In this document: positions 8,293 through 18,717 of the stretch, piece by piece
Layout: the number at the start of each line of letters is the position of its first letter
How positions within the stretch are numbered: position 1 is the stretch's first letter
DNA from: Phenylobacterium sp.
GTDB lineage: Bacteria > Pseudomonadota > Alphaproteobacteria > Caulobacterales > Caulobacteraceae
NCBI RefSeq assembly: GCF_030651755.1
Contig: NZ_JAUSBZ010000161.1
Location: 1 to 54,003, forward strand
Reading direction: 5' to 3'
DNA: 54,003 nucleotides
Notes under the pieces: model-generated
The model's database searches: none
What the model saw: the letters and a program-made list of their open reading frames with translations, nothing else
What the model was told of the DNA's origin: nothing
Program-made: the position numbers and the translations under genes

Positions 8293-8309
8293 ATGACCTG
8301 TCAGGTCAT
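8293..8309. promoter_or_regulatory. palindromic operator candidate upstream of the XRE gene
   Basis: ATGACCTG-T-CAGGTCAT is a perfect 8+1+8 inverted repeat in the 85 bp between the XRE gene and the end of ubiA. On the minus strand a possible -35 (TTGAGG) abuts it, with CAGGAT 17 bases further on as a weak -10. A regulator bound here would overlap the XRE promoter, suggesting autoregulation. It could in principle also be a short hairpin downstream of ubiA. Confidence 0.5.
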
Positions 8310-8315
8310 CGCCCC

Positions 8316-9248
8316 TCAGAACAGGCCCTGCGGACCACCCCAGGCGCCGGCCATGAGCGCCAGGAAGAGGGCCAGCCCGGCGAGGCTGTTGGACTTGAAC
8401 AGGGCCAGGGCGCCGGCGGGATCCTCCAGCCGCACCTGGGCCGCCTGGCGCGACAGATGCAGGCCAAACAGAGCCACAGGCGGCAGGAAGAGGGGCCCAA
8501 GCCCCCCGACCCAGGCCGCGGCCAGGGCGAGCACGAAGGCGATGACATAGAAGCCGAGCACCGCCTTGGGCGTCGCCTCGCCCAGCCGCCGAACCGAGGA
8601 CTTCACCCCGGCCAGCGCGTCGTCCTCAAGGTCCTGGATCGCGTAGATGGTGTCATAGCCCAACGTCCAGAAGATGCCGGCGGCGTAGAGCAGCAGGGCG
8701 GGCCACTGCAGGCCGCCGGTGACCGCGGCGAAGCCCAGCAGCGCGCCCCAGTTGAAGGTCAGGCCAAGCCAGGCCTGCGGCCACCAGGTGACCCGCTTCA
8801 TGAACGGATAGGCCGCCACCAGGGCCAGGGAGCCGACGCCGAGCGCGATGGCGAAGGGCGGCATGGCGAGCAGGATGGCCAGCGAGATGAGGCAGCAGCC
8901 GATAACGAAGGCCCAGGCCTGCCGCACGGTGATCTGGCCCGATGGGATGGGACGTCCGGCGGTGCGCGAGACCTTGGCGTCGAAATCCCGGTCGACGATG
9001 TCGTTATAGGCGCAGCCGGCCGCCCGCATCAGGGCCGCGCCGACGAGGAAGGCGATCAGCCAGCGCCAGTCAGGCAGCTCCCCCTCCATGGCGCCGGCCA
9101 GGGCGATTCCCTGCCAGCCGGGCAGCATCAGCAGCCAGATTCCCGTGGGTCGGTCAAAACGGCCAAGCTTGAGCCATGGGCGCAGGGCGGGCGGCGCGTG
9201 GCGGTCCACCCAGTTGGCGGGGGCCGCATCAGGCAAGGGGGCGATCAT
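8316..9248 (-). CDS. ubiA: 4-hydroxybenzoate polyprenyltransferase UbiA
   Basis: An integral membrane prenyltransferase of 310 residues that attaches the polyprenyl tail to 4-hydroxybenzoate, the first committed membrane step of ubiquinone synthesis. Both Mg-diphosphate motifs are present: NDIVDRDFD (residues 82-90) followed by TAGRPIPSG, and the second motif DLEDD (206-210) in YAIQDLEDDALAGVKSS. About eight or nine hydrophobic segments follow the family plan. The start at 9248 has AGGAGG four bases upstream; the frame stays open to 9566 but lacks a better start. It faces away from the ABC exporter pair. The ubiD gene at the left edge belongs to the same pathway. Confidence 0.95.
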   Translation of the reverse strand: MIAPLPDAAPANWVDRHAPPALRPWLKLGRFDRPTGIWLLMLPGWQGIALAGAMEGELPDWRWLIAFLVGAALMRAAGCAYNDIVDRDFDAKVSRTAGRPIPSGQITVRQAWAFVIGCCLISLAILLAMPPFAIALGVGSLALVAAYPFMKRVTWWPQAWLGLTFNWGALLGFAAVTGGLQWPALLLYAAGIFWTLGYDTIYAIQDLEDDALAGVKSSVRRLGEATPKAVLGFYVIAFVLALAAAWVGGLGPLFLPPVALFGLHLSRQAAQVRLEDPAGALALFKSNSLAGLALFLALMAGAWGGPQGLF

Positions 9249-9321
9249 GCCCCTCCTCCTACCAGATCGTGTCTTCGGCGCCTCAGTGAAAGCGGTTGGC
9301 AAACCGATGTTCAACGCGCGG

Positions 9322-9350
9322 TTGACTGCGATTCCCGCCCCGCCTAGCTT
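9322..9350 (+). promoter_or_regulatory. candidate promoter ahead of the leader ORF
   Basis: TTGACT and TAGCTT with a 17-base spacer lie in the 410-bp divergent gap between ubiA and the ABC exporter genes. Transcription would begin near 9357, about 33 bases before the leader ORF and 300 bases before the first exporter gene. The match was made by eye. Confidence 0.4.
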
Positions 9351-9389
9351 TCGGCCGTCCACCACCCGCGACCAGACAGGAGGGTTCGC

Positions 9390-9446
9390 ATGACAATGCA
9401 TCTTGCACCGAACCCCCACCGCTGCGTCGCCGCGACCCGAACCTAG
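9390..9446 (+). CDS. 18-codon leader ORF (candidate leader peptide)
   Basis: A short ORF encoding MTMHLAPNPHRCVAATRT begins with a strong ribosome-binding site, AGGAGGG five bases before its ATG, better than that of the exporter gene downstream. It lies 213 bases upstream of that gene and just after a candidate promoter. I recognise no family. Its position suggests a leader peptide that couples translation of itself to expression of the exporters. It could also be a chance ORF; only the ribosome-binding site and context support it. Confidence 0.4.
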   Translation: MTMHLAPNPHRCVAATRT

Positions 9447-9658
9447 CTCAGAGCCCCGCTCGAGCGGATCTTCCCGGGCCGGCGCCTCTCCAGGCTCCCG
9501 ACCCTCAGGAATTTCCCCGTGTTCGTCCGCACCCGCCGGGACGTCTGCTCCCGGCCCTCTCCGCATTCCGCCCCTTGCCGCGCCCCGTTCGCGCGCCTGC
9601 GGTCCTGCGCCCTTTCCGCCGGTCTTATGACCCGCGGCCCAGATGTTTGGCCTCTCCG
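9447..9658 (+). other. leader region before the ABC exporter pair
   Basis: About 210 non-coding bases follow the leader ORF. They contain the palindrome CCGCTCGAGCGG and a 7-bp hairpin at 9535-9555 (GCCGGGA / TCCCGGC, 7-base loop), but no T-run. The DNA is C-rich on the plus strand. I see no known riboswitch here. The length and structure fit an attenuation leader, but this is inference. Confidence 0.3.
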
Positions 9659-11452
<1,794 letters not shown>

Positions 11453-11471
11453 CCGCCAGATCGAGAAGACC

Positions 11472-13259
11472 ATGACTGAACACTATGACGACACCGACGA
11501 CCTGGCCGAGCGGACCCTCTCCAACCGCCAGGTCCTGGGATTCATCGGCGCCTTCTGGCTGCGGCGGCCGGTCCTGTTCTGGACCTCGGTCGTCCTGACC
11601 CTGGTGGCCATCGGCTTCGACCTCGCCCTGCCCTGGGCGGCGGGCCGGCTGATGGACATCGTGGCCGCCGGCCCCGACCAGGCCGACCTCGCCTGGCGGG
11701 CCTGGGCGATCTTCATCGGGGTCTTCTTCGCCTTCACCGTGGTGCGCAACATCGCCTTCCGGTTCTGGAATCCGATGGCCGCGGCCAACATGAAGGACAT
11801 GACCGACGAAGGCTTCCAGCGGGTCCAGTCCTATTCCTCTGACTGGCACGCCAACACCTTTGCAGGGTCCACAGTGCGGCGGCTCAGCCGCGGCATGTGG
11901 GGCTATGACATGGTGTCGGACGCGGTGATCCTGTGGCTGGGTCCGGCGCTGATCGTGCTGATCGGCCTGTCGGTGATGATGATCGCCCGCTGGCCGATGG
12001 TGGGGATCTTCTCCCTGGCGGTGGTGATCCTCTATCTGGTCTCCAACCTCTGGCTGACCACGGTCTATGTGCGGCCAGCCAACCTGAAGTCCGTAGCCCT
12101 GGACTCACGGATCGGCGGGGCGCTCTCGGACTCCATCGGTTCCAACCCGACGGTGAAGGCCTTCGGCGCCGAGGCCCGCGAAGAAGCCCGCATCGGCGGG
12201 GTCACCAGCCTGTGGCGGCGTCTGACCCTGATCACCTGGACCCGGTTCATCAATGTCTGGCTGTGGCACAACCTGCTGCTGGTGGGCCTGCAGGCGGGGC
12301 TGACCGGCCTGCTGCTGCGGCTGTGGGCGCAAGGGGCGGCCACAGCCGGCGACGTGGTCTTCGCCATCACCGCCTTCATGTTGATGAGCGGCTATCTGCG
12401 AAATGTGGGCGAGAATATCCGCATGATGCAGAAGGGCCTCGACGACGTGGAGGATGTGGCCCGCTACGCCGTCACCGAGCCCGAGGTGGCCGACGCCCCC
12501 GACGCCGCCATCTTCCGCGGCGAGCGGGGGGAGATCGCCTTCGACCGGGTGACCTTTGGCTACAAGGCCGCCGCCGGGCCGCTTTATGAGAATTTCACCC
12601 TGATCGTGGCGCCAGGCGAAAAGGTCGCCCTGGTGGGCGCGACGGGGGCGGGCAAGTCGACCTTCGTCAAGCTGCTGCAGCGGCTCTACGACGTGCAGTC
12701 GGGCCGCATCCTGATCGATGGCCAGGACATCTCCAAGGTGAGCCAGGCCTCGCTTCGGCGGTCCATCGCGCTGGTGCCCCAGGACCCGGCCCTCTTCCAC
12801 CGCACGATCGCCGAGAACATCGCCTATGCGCGGCCCGACGCCCGTCCGGAGGAGGTGGCCGCGGCCGCGCGACGCGCCCGGGCGCATGACTTCATCATGC
12901 GCCTGCCCAAGGGCTACGAGACCCTGGTGGGCGAGCGCGGGGTGAAGCTGTCCGGCGGCGAGCGCCAGCGGGTGGCCCTGGCGCGGGCCTTCCTGGCCGA
13001 TGCGCCGATCCTGGTCCTGGACGAGGCCACCTCGTCCCTGGACGTGGAGACCGAGCGGGACGTGCAGTCCGCCATGGAGGAGCTGATGGCCGGGCGCACG
13101 ACCATCGTCATCGCCCACCGGCTGTCGACCATCCGCGGCGCCGACCGGATCCTGGTCTTTGAGGGCGGCCGGGTGGTGGAGGAGGGGCGCCACGCCGAAC
13201 TGGTGGCCAAGGGCGGCGCCTATGCCCGGCTGCATGCGGTCACAGAGGGAGTCGGCTAG
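11472..13259 (+). CDS. ABC exporter half-transporter 2 (TMD-NBD)
   Basis: The 595-residue paralogue of the preceding gene, starting 19 bases after its stop, preceded by GAGAAG. It has the same layout: six membrane helices, Walker A GATGAGKST at about residue 389, LSGGERQ, ILVLDEATSSLDVETER and IVIAHRLSTI. Both nucleotide-binding domains have all catalytic residues, unlike heterodimeric exporters with one degenerate site, so either homodimers or a heterodimer with two working sites is possible. The membrane domains have diverged more than the ATPase domains. Operon with half-transporter 1; substrate unknown. Confidence 0.9.
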   Translation: MTEHYDDTDDLAERTLSNRQVLGFIGAFWLRRPVLFWTSVVLTLVAIGFDLALPWAAGRLMDIVAAGPDQADLAWRAWAIFIGVFFAFTVVRNIAFRFWNPMAAANMKDMTDEGFQRVQSYSSDWHANTFAGSTVRRLSRGMWGYDMVSDAVILWLGPALIVLIGLSVMMIARWPMVGIFSLAVVILYLVSNLWLTTVYVRPANLKSVALDSRIGGALSDSIGSNPTVKAFGAEAREEARIGGVTSLWRRLTLITWTRFINVWLWHNLLLVGLQAGLTGLLLRLWAQGAATAGDVVFAITAFMLMSGYLRNVGENIRMMQKGLDDVEDVARYAVTEPEVADAPDAAIFRGERGEIAFDRVTFGYKAAAGPLYENFTLIVAPGEKVALVGATGAGKSTFVKLLQRLYDVQSGRILIDGQDISKVSQASLRRSIALVPQDPALFHRTIAENIAYARPDARPEEVAAAARRARAHDFIMRLPKGYETLVGERGVKLSGGERQRVALARAFLADAPILVLDEATSSLDVETERDVQSAMEELMAGRTTIVIAHRLSTIRGADRILVFEGGRVVEEGRHAELVAKGGAYARLHAVTEGVG

Positions 13260-13336
13260 GTTGGGCGTGACGAAGAGTGACGAATAGGCGAGGGTCAACC
13301 CAGCTCGAAGCGGGCTCTGGCTGATCGGGGCGACCA

Positions 13337-14146
13337 TTGAACTATGCCGAAAATGTCGTGCGGTGGTTGCGGGAGCGGCTGGATCGCGGACCGCCCCTGG
13401 CTGAACCCAAGGAGCTCAACCTTGCCCTGCGCGTCCTGGCGCTCTGGCGCGCCTCGCTGATCGTCGACGCCTTCGTGGCGCGGCATGGGCGCAAGGTGCT
13501 GCAGGGTCCGTTCGCAGGTATGGCCTATGTGCAGGGCGCGACCGAGGGCGCCCTGGCGCCCCGGCTGCTCGGGACCTATGAGGCGGAGCTTCATCCCTAT
13601 CTCCTGGCCCTGGTCGCCGAGGGCCTGGACTGCGTGATCGATGTGGGTTGCGCTGAGGGCTACTACGCCGTCGGCATGGCGCTCCTGGCTCCGGGGGCAA
13701 AAATCCACGCCTTCGACACTTCGCCAGAGGCCAGGGCCGCCTGCGCCCAGATGGCGGAGCTGAACGGCGTCAGCGACCGGGTGACGATCGGCGAAACGGT
13801 GAAGCCCGAGGACTTCGAGGCCTTCGCCGGCCCTGGCCGGCTCGTGCTGATGGATGTCGAAGGCGCCGAGGACGACCTGCTTCGCCCGGATATCAGCCCG
13901 GCGCTGGCCCACATGCACATCATCGTCGAGGCGCATGAAGTCTATCGGCCCGGGGTGGCGGCCCGTCTCGCCGAACGGTTCGCAGCGACTCACCATGTCA
14001 CCGAACTTCCGCTGGGCGGCCGGACCCTGCCCCTGCCAGACTGGCTGATGGCGTCAAACCACCTGGATCAGTTGCTGGCGGTCTGGGAATGGCGGCTTGG
14101 CCCGACGCCCTGGCTGGTCATGCGGCCGAAGTCCCTCAACCCCTGA
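13337..14146 (+). CDS. FkbM-like SAM-dependent methyltransferase
   Basis: A 269-residue protein with a class I methyltransferase core at about 95-200: motif I CVIDVGCAEGYYAVGMALLA, motif II KIHAFDTSPEARAAC, and the acidic strand LVLMDVEGAEDDLL typical of the FkbM group, which methylates sugar or polyketide hydroxyls. The first ~90 residues are helical and precede the core. The start is TTG 13337 with GGGG six bases upstream; no in-frame ATG precedes the core. It follows the ABC exporter pair by 77 bases on the same strand, so it may modify the exported molecule, although this is only suggested by position. The last 11 bases overlap the convergent ycaQ-like gene. Confidence 0.75.
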   Translation: MNYAENVVRWLRERLDRGPPLAEPKELNLALRVLALWRASLIVDAFVARHGRKVLQGPFAGMAYVQGATEGALAPRLLGTYEAELHPYLLALVAEGLDCVIDVGCAEGYYAVGMALLAPGAKIHAFDTSPEARAACAQMAELNGVSDRVTIGETVKPEDFEAFAGPGRLVLMDVEGAEDDLLRPDISPALAHMHIIVEAHEVYRPGVAARLAERFAATHHVTELPLGGRTLPLPDWLMASNHLDQLLAVWEWRLGPTPWLVMRPKSLNP

Positions 14147-15374
14147 GGGCGGCGTCCAGGGCCGGCGCAAGGTCGCCGCGGGGCTCAGCCGTCACCTCGC
14201 CCAGACCCAGCCAACCCGCCATGCGGCGGAGCTCGGCCGCCAGCCGGTCCGGTGTCGCAAGCGTGGCGTCCGGCTCGGCATGGGCGGCCATGACGCGCAG
14301 GACGCCGGCCTTGCGGTCGGCTTTCAGGTCCACACGAGCGGTGATCGCCTCGTCCTCCAGAAAGGGCAGGACGTAATAGCCATGGGTGCGCTTTTCGGCC
14401 GGCGTGTAGATTTCCAGCCTTATCCGCACGCCAAACAACCGCTCCGTGCGTTCGCGAAACCAGATCAGATTGTCGAAGGGCGACAGGAGCGCGGCAGTGG
14501 TGATCTTCCGGGGCTTGCGGGCCTTGGGGTCGAGATAGGCGATCTGACTCCATCCCTGCACCTGCACGGGAACAAGCTCACCGCCCTCCACAAGGCTTGC
14601 GATCTGGCTGCGGGTTTCGCCCGGCGACATGCGGAAATAGTCGCGCAGGTCCCGCTCGGTGGCCACGCCCTGCGCCCGCGCGGCGATGCGCAGCAGTTCC
14701 CGTTGAGCGGTGTCGCGGGACGGGGTCGGCGCCCCATGAATGTCGGCCGGCAGGACCTCCTGGGGCAGGCCATAGACCCGCTCGAAGGTCGCCCGCCGGG
14801 TGGCCGTGGTCAGGCGGCCGGTCCAGAACAGGCATTCGGCCGCCCGCTTGGCCTCGCTCCAGCCCCACCAGCCCCCTGCCCCTTTGACGCCGAGCTCCAG
14901 CTCCGAGGCTGAGAGGGGGCCGCGGGCGGCGATGGCCTCAATGGCCCGGTCCATCAGGGCGGGGTGTTCGCGCAGAAACCGGGCCACGCCCTTCCAGACG
15001 CCGACGCCCTCGCGGGCGTCTTCCATCCGCCAGCGCAGCAAGGGTTGGGTCGCCAGGGGCAGGAGCGAAGCCTCGTGGGCCCAGTACTCAAAAAACCAGG
15101 GGCGCCGCCCCCAGGCCAGGCTCTCCAGGGCGTCGCGAGGATAGGCGCCCAGCCGGGAGAAGAAGGGCAGATAGTGGGTGCGCGAGACCACATTCACCGA
15201 GTCGATCTGGACCACCCCCAGGCGGTCCATGGTCTCAATCAGGTGGCGGCGGACCGGCTTAGCCGGGCGACTTCGCCCAAACCCCTGAGCCGCCAGGGCG
15301 ATGCGGCGCGCCTGGGCCGCGCTGAGCCGTTCGAGCGCGCGTTCGGGGAAAATGGAGCCTGGTCTGGGGGGCAA
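14136..15374 (-). CDS. winged-helix DNA glycosylase, YcaQ/AlkX family
   Basis: A 412-residue protein of the YcaQ (HTH_42) family. E. coli YcaQ is a DNA glycosylase that unhooks interstrand crosslinks and removes bulky alkylated bases. The catalytic QxD motif is present (VQIDSVNVV, Gln56 and Asp58), followed by the conserved HYLPFFSRLGAYP and the EYWAHEASLLP block; winged-helix repeats follow through the middle and a beta-rich C-terminus (LLSPFDNLIWFRERTERLFG). The start is uncertain: TTG 15374 gives a family-like N-terminus but has no clear ribosome-binding site. It lies 63 bases downstream of the histidine kinase gene on the same strand. Role inferred: repair of alkylation or crosslink damage, possibly self-resistance. 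Confidence 0.85.
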   Translation of the reverse strand: MPPRPGSIFPERALERLSAAQARRIALAAQGFGRSRPAKPVRRHLIETMDRLGVVQIDSVNVVSRTHYLPFFSRLGAYPRDALESLAWGRRPWFFEYWAHEASLLPLATQPLLRWRMEDAREGVGVWKGVARFLREHPALMDRAIEAIAARGPLSASELELGVKGAGGWWGWSEAKRAAECLFWTGRLTTATRRATFERVYGLPQEVLPADIHGAPTPSRDTAQRELLRIAARAQGVATERDLRDYFRMSPGETRSQIASLVEGGELVPVQVQGWSQIAYLDPKARKPRKITTAALLSPFDNLIWFRERTERLFGVRIRLEIYTPAEKRTHGYYVLPFLEDEAITARVDLKADRKAGVLRVMAAHAEPDATLATPDRLAAELRRMAGWLGLGEVTAEPRGDLAPALDAALRG

Positions 15375-15437
15375 GGCGCACCAACTCAGGAATCTAGTGG
15401 CGCCTGGCCGGGAGGCCCAGGCACGATGGTCTCTGAC

Positions 15438-16943
15438 TCAGCGATCACGCCAGTCGGCCCAATCCTCGGGCTTGGCGGAGGGGACTGCCGCCTCGACCTC
15501 GCAGACCAGGCCTGAGGAGAGAAACTCCATCCGCACTTCGCCGACAAATTCCGCGGCCAGACCCTGTTGGATGAGGCGCGAGCCGAAGCCTTTACGCTTG
15601 GGTGGGCTGACCGGCGGCCCGCCGGTTTCGCGCCAGACGAGGTGCAGTTTTAGCGGACTATGGTCGGTATCCAGGCGCCAGCCCAGATGAACCTGCCCTG
15701 TGTCGTTGCTTAAGGGTCCGTACTTGGCCGCATTGGTGGCGAGTTCATGGAAGGCCAGGGCCATGGCGATGGCGGTCCGTGGGGGCAGGGTCACCCTTGG
15801 GCCCTCGATTTTAAACCGATCAGCGCCATAGGGCTCGGCGGCCTGGGCGGCGATCTCCTCCAGCTCGGCGCCGGCCCATTTCGTATCGGTCAGGACGTCA
15901 TGCGCCCTGGCGAGGGCGAGCAGCCGCGAGGTCAGCGCCTCGCGAACCTCATGGGGCACGCCGCCGCTTCGCAGGGTCTGGGTGGCGATCGCCTGCACAG
16001 TCGCCAGGGAGTTTTTCACCCGGTGATTCAGCTCGTGGACCATCAGGCGCAGGTGATCCTCGGCCAGCTTCCGCTCAGTGATGTCGCGGAAGAAGATGGC
16101 CAGGCCCTCCTCGACGGGATTGCCGCGCACGTCGAGCCAGGTGATCCGTCCATCGGGGAATTCGTAGCGGTTCTCAATGGCGAAGGCCGTGCGTTCAGTC
16201 ATCGCCTGGCGATAGATGTGGCCGATCGACATATCGAAGGTGTCTGGCCAGACGTCCCAGTGGTTCTGGCCGATGAAAGTCTCCCGGGGGCGACCATCGA
16301 CCCGAACGCCTTCGGCGTTGATTTCGAGAATGGTGAAATCGTGCGCCAGCAGCAGGAAGCCATCGGTCATACCCGCCAGGACACTGTGCGCGCGATCGCG
16401 CTCGGCCTTGAGGGCGGCCTCAGCGCGCACCTGCTCGGTGACTTCCAGGACAAACGCAATCACACCGGCGGGACGACCGGCCTCGTCGAACACGGGCGAG
16501 TAGTCCAGGTTCATCACCACGGACTCGGGCAGGCCGTTTCGGTAGAGCACCAGCTCCTGATTCTTGTAGGACAGGGAGCCTCCCGCCAGGCCGACCTGCA
16601 TCACATGGCGGTTGAAGTCGGCCACTTCAGGCCACCCCTCCAGCACATTGCTGCCCAGCAGCCTGGGATGGCGGCCGCCCGCAAATACCGAATAGGCGTC
16701 ATTGTAGAGCATGACGCCCTTCGGCCCCCACAGCATGACGATCGGGGTCGGCGAGTGCAGGAGCATGCCCAGGGCGCTCAACAGGGTCTGAGGCCAGTCA
16801 CGGACGGGGCCAATTGGACTGTCGGTCCAGTCCATCTCCGCGATCAGGGCGCCGGTCTCGCCACCAGCCCGCAGGAAATCGATCCGATCAACAGTGTGGC
16901 CGGACCCTACGGGCTCGGGCGTGCTCCCACTTGATGATGACAC
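15438..16943 (-). CDS. HWE-family sensor histidine kinase with two PAS domains
   Basis: A 501-residue soluble kinase with no membrane segments. Residues ~45-170 and ~185-292 form two PAS folds (the second ends with the PAC-like IFFRDITERKLAEDHL). The phospho-acceptor box is MVHELNHRVKNSLATVQAIA with His307; the ATPase has FHELATNAAKYG, and WRE (Trp437, Glu439) defines the HWE class. The catalytic domain lacks classical F/G2 boxes, as usual in this class. The start is GTG 16943 with GGAG about 10 bases upstream. No response regulator is encoded nearby, so it is an orphan kinase. Such kinases often control general stress response or light and redox signalling in alphaproteobacteria; the signal here is unknown. 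Confidence 0.88.
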   Translation of the reverse strand: MSSSSGSTPEPVGSGHTVDRIDFLRAGGETGALIAEMDWTDSPIGPVRDWPQTLLSALGMLLHSPTPIVMLWGPKGVMLYNDAYSVFAGGRHPRLLGSNVLEGWPEVADFNRHVMQVGLAGGSLSYKNQELVLYRNGLPESVVMNLDYSPVFDEAGRPAGVIAFVLEVTEQVRAEAALKAERDRAHSVLAGMTDGFLLLAHDFTILEINAEGVRVDGRPRETFIGQNHWDVWPDTFDMSIGHIYRQAMTERTAFAIENRYEFPDGRITWLDVRGNPVEEGLAIFFRDITERKLAEDHLRLMVHELNHRVKNSLATVQAIATQTLRSGGVPHEVREALTSRLLALARAHDVLTDTKWAGAELEEIAAQAAEPYGADRFKIEGPRVTLPPRTAIAMALAFHELATNAAKYGPLSNDTGQVHLGWRLDTDHSPLKLHLVWRETGGPPVSPPKRKGFGSRLIQQGLAAEFVGEVRMEFLSSGLVCEVEAAVPSAKPEDWADWRDR

Positions 16944-17018
16944 GAAAGCGAGGCTCCACGCCGACGGACTTTCCGATCAATCTAGCCGTGTCTTCAGCAG
17001 AATATCCAACAAAATGGA

Positions 17019-17792
17019 TCAGTCACACAGTCGTCCGTCCGTTGTCGCGGCAATCTCGAATCGAAACAGCACGTCCGGATCCGGCGCTTCGACATCCTTG
17101 GCGACGGCCGGTGGGGCCAGAGTGTTTACGAGGTGGCGGATAACATTGAGCCGCGCGGCCTTTTTCTGATCGGCCTTGACGCAGACCCAGGGGGCGAGGG
17201 CGGTGTCGGTGCGCCGGAGCATCTCGTCGCGGGCGGCGGAATAGTCGTCCCACTTGGGCTGGGCGAAGGCGTCCAACGGACTGGTCTTCATGACTTTCAG
17301 CGGATCATTTTCCCGCTCGGCCAGACGTTCGGCCTGTTCCGACTTGGAGACGTCCATCCAGAATTTGACCAGTCGGATTCCCGAACCGACCAGCATCTCT
17401 TCGAACAGTGGGGCCTCTCGCAGGAAGTCCTCCTGCTCGGCGGGGGTGGAGAAAGCCATGACCTTCTCGACCCCGGCCCGGTTGTACCAGGAGCGGTTGA
17501 AGATCACGAACTGGCCGCCAGCCGGCAGGTGGCTGACATAGCGCTGGAAGTACCACTGGGTGCGCTCGATGTCGGAGGGCTTGGACAGGGCTACGACCCG
17601 GGTGGCGCGGACCGACATGTGCTCAGTGACCCGACGGATGGTCCCGTCCTTGCCCGCGGCGTCCCGGCCCTCGAATATGACCAGCACCTTTTCCCCTTCA
17701 GCCAGGGCGCGTTGCTGCATCTTGACCAGGGCCAGTTGCAGACGGGGCAGGGCCTCGTCATAGGATTCGTCGTCTCTGGAGGTCTTGCTCAT
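17019..17792 (-). CDS. ppk2: polyphosphate kinase 2 family protein
   Basis: A 257-residue PPK2-type phosphotransferase, which makes nucleoside di- or triphosphates from polyphosphate or the reverse. Walker A is GRDAAGKDG (residues 42-50), followed by QWYFQRYVSHLPAGGQFVIF and the lid motif ARDEMLRRTDTALAPWVCV. The Walker B block reads FNRSWYNRAGVE, with Asn99 where many class I members have Asp. The start at 17792 has AAGG six bases upstream; an ATG 12 codons earlier is less likely. It is divergent from rsmE with a 75-bp gap that must hold both promoters. Whether it prefers GDP/ADP or AMP is not certain from sequence. Confidence 0.92.
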   Translation of the reverse strand: MSKTSRDDESYDEALPRLQLALVKMQQRALAEGEKVLVIFEGRDAAGKDGTIRRVTEHMSVRATRVVALSKPSDIERTQWYFQRYVSHLPAGGQFVIFNRSWYNRAGVEKVMAFSTPAEQEDFLREAPLFEEMLVGSGIRLVKFWMDVSKSEQAERLAERENDPLKVMKTSPLDAFAQPKWDDYSAARDEMLRRTDTALAPWVCVKADQKKAARLNVIRHLVNTLAPPAVAKDVEAPDPDVLFRFEIAATTDGRLCD

Positions 17793-17867
17793 GGGAAACC
17801 TTACGCCGGTGGGCCACCTTGGCGCCACGGTCTATGCGGCTCGTCGATCCGCCCGCTAGAAAGCCCC

Positions 17868-18605
17868 ATGATCCGTCTGTTCGTCACCCATGATCTCACA
17901 CCGGGCGCCCGGCTCGGCCTGAACCCGGACCAAAGCCGCTATGTCGTCGCCGTCATGCGCCGGGCGTCCGGCGATCCCCTGCTGGTGTTCAACGGCCGGG
18001 ACGGAGAATGGCGCGCGGTGGTGGCCGAGAGCGGCAAGCGTGGCGCGGTGCTTCAGGTCGAGGCCCGGACGAAGCCTCAGGTCCAGGGGCCCGACCTCGA
18101 CCTTATCGTCGCCACCGTCAAGCGGGCGCGGCTGGAGACCATCATCGAGAAGGCCTGCGAGCTTGGCGCGGGCCGGGTGCGCCTGGTCGTCACCGAACGG
18201 ACCAATCCTGATCACATCCGTCTGCCGCGCCTGAACGCCATCGCGGTGGAGGCCGCCGAACAGACCGGACGGATCGACCTGCCAGAGATCACGGAACCGA
18301 CCCGCCTGGGCGCCGTGCTGGACACCTGGGAGGCCGACCGCAGGCTGTTGTTCTGCGATGAGGCAGGCGACGCCCCGCCGGTTCTGGACGCCCTGCGCGG
18401 ACAGCCGACGGGGCCGTGGGCCGTGCTGATCGGGCCGGAGGGCGGTTTTTCTCCGGCTGAGCGCGCCCGGCTGCGTGGCATGGCCCAGGCCGTGCCTGCA
18501 ACGCTCGGCCCCCGGATCCTGCGGGCCGACACCGCAGCCATCAGCGCGCTGACCCTGTGGCAAAGCGTCTGCGGGGACTGGCGCGAAGACGCCGCCTCTG
18601 ATTGA
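17868..18605 (+). CDS. rsmE: 16S rRNA (uracil1498-N3)-methyltransferase RsmE
   Basis: A 245-residue SPOUT methyltransferase that methylates U1498 of 16S rRNA in the 30S subunit. The N-terminal PUA-like domain spans about 1-70 (HDLTPGARLGLNPDQSRYVV, LLVFNGRDGEW). The knotted SAM-binding part contains the family signatures IIEKACELGAGRV, AVLIGPEGGFSPAE and LGPRILRADTAAISAL. The length is normal. The ATG at 17868 has only a weak upstream GAAAG. It heads a plus-strand pair with the glutamate-cysteine ligase gene 112 bases further on. Confidence 0.95.
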   Translation: MIRLFVTHDLTPGARLGLNPDQSRYVVAVMRRASGDPLLVFNGRDGEWRAVVAESGKRGAVLQVEARTKPQVQGPDLDLIVATVKRARLETIIEKACELGAGRVRLVVTERTNPDHIRLPRLNAIAVEAAEQTGRIDLPEITEPTRLGAVLDTWEADRRLLFCDEAGDAPPVLDALRGQPTGPWAVLIGPEGGFSPAERARLRGMAQAVPATLGPRILRADTAAISALTLWQSVCGDWREDAASD

Positions 18606-18717
18606 GGGGCCATTGCGCTTCGCCATCGTTGCGCCCACTTCAGCGAACGGCGTAAAGAACGCCGCCGCTATCGGGCCTCGGCCGTGGCGAGAATATTGGC
18701 GGGCTGGGGAGAGAGTC

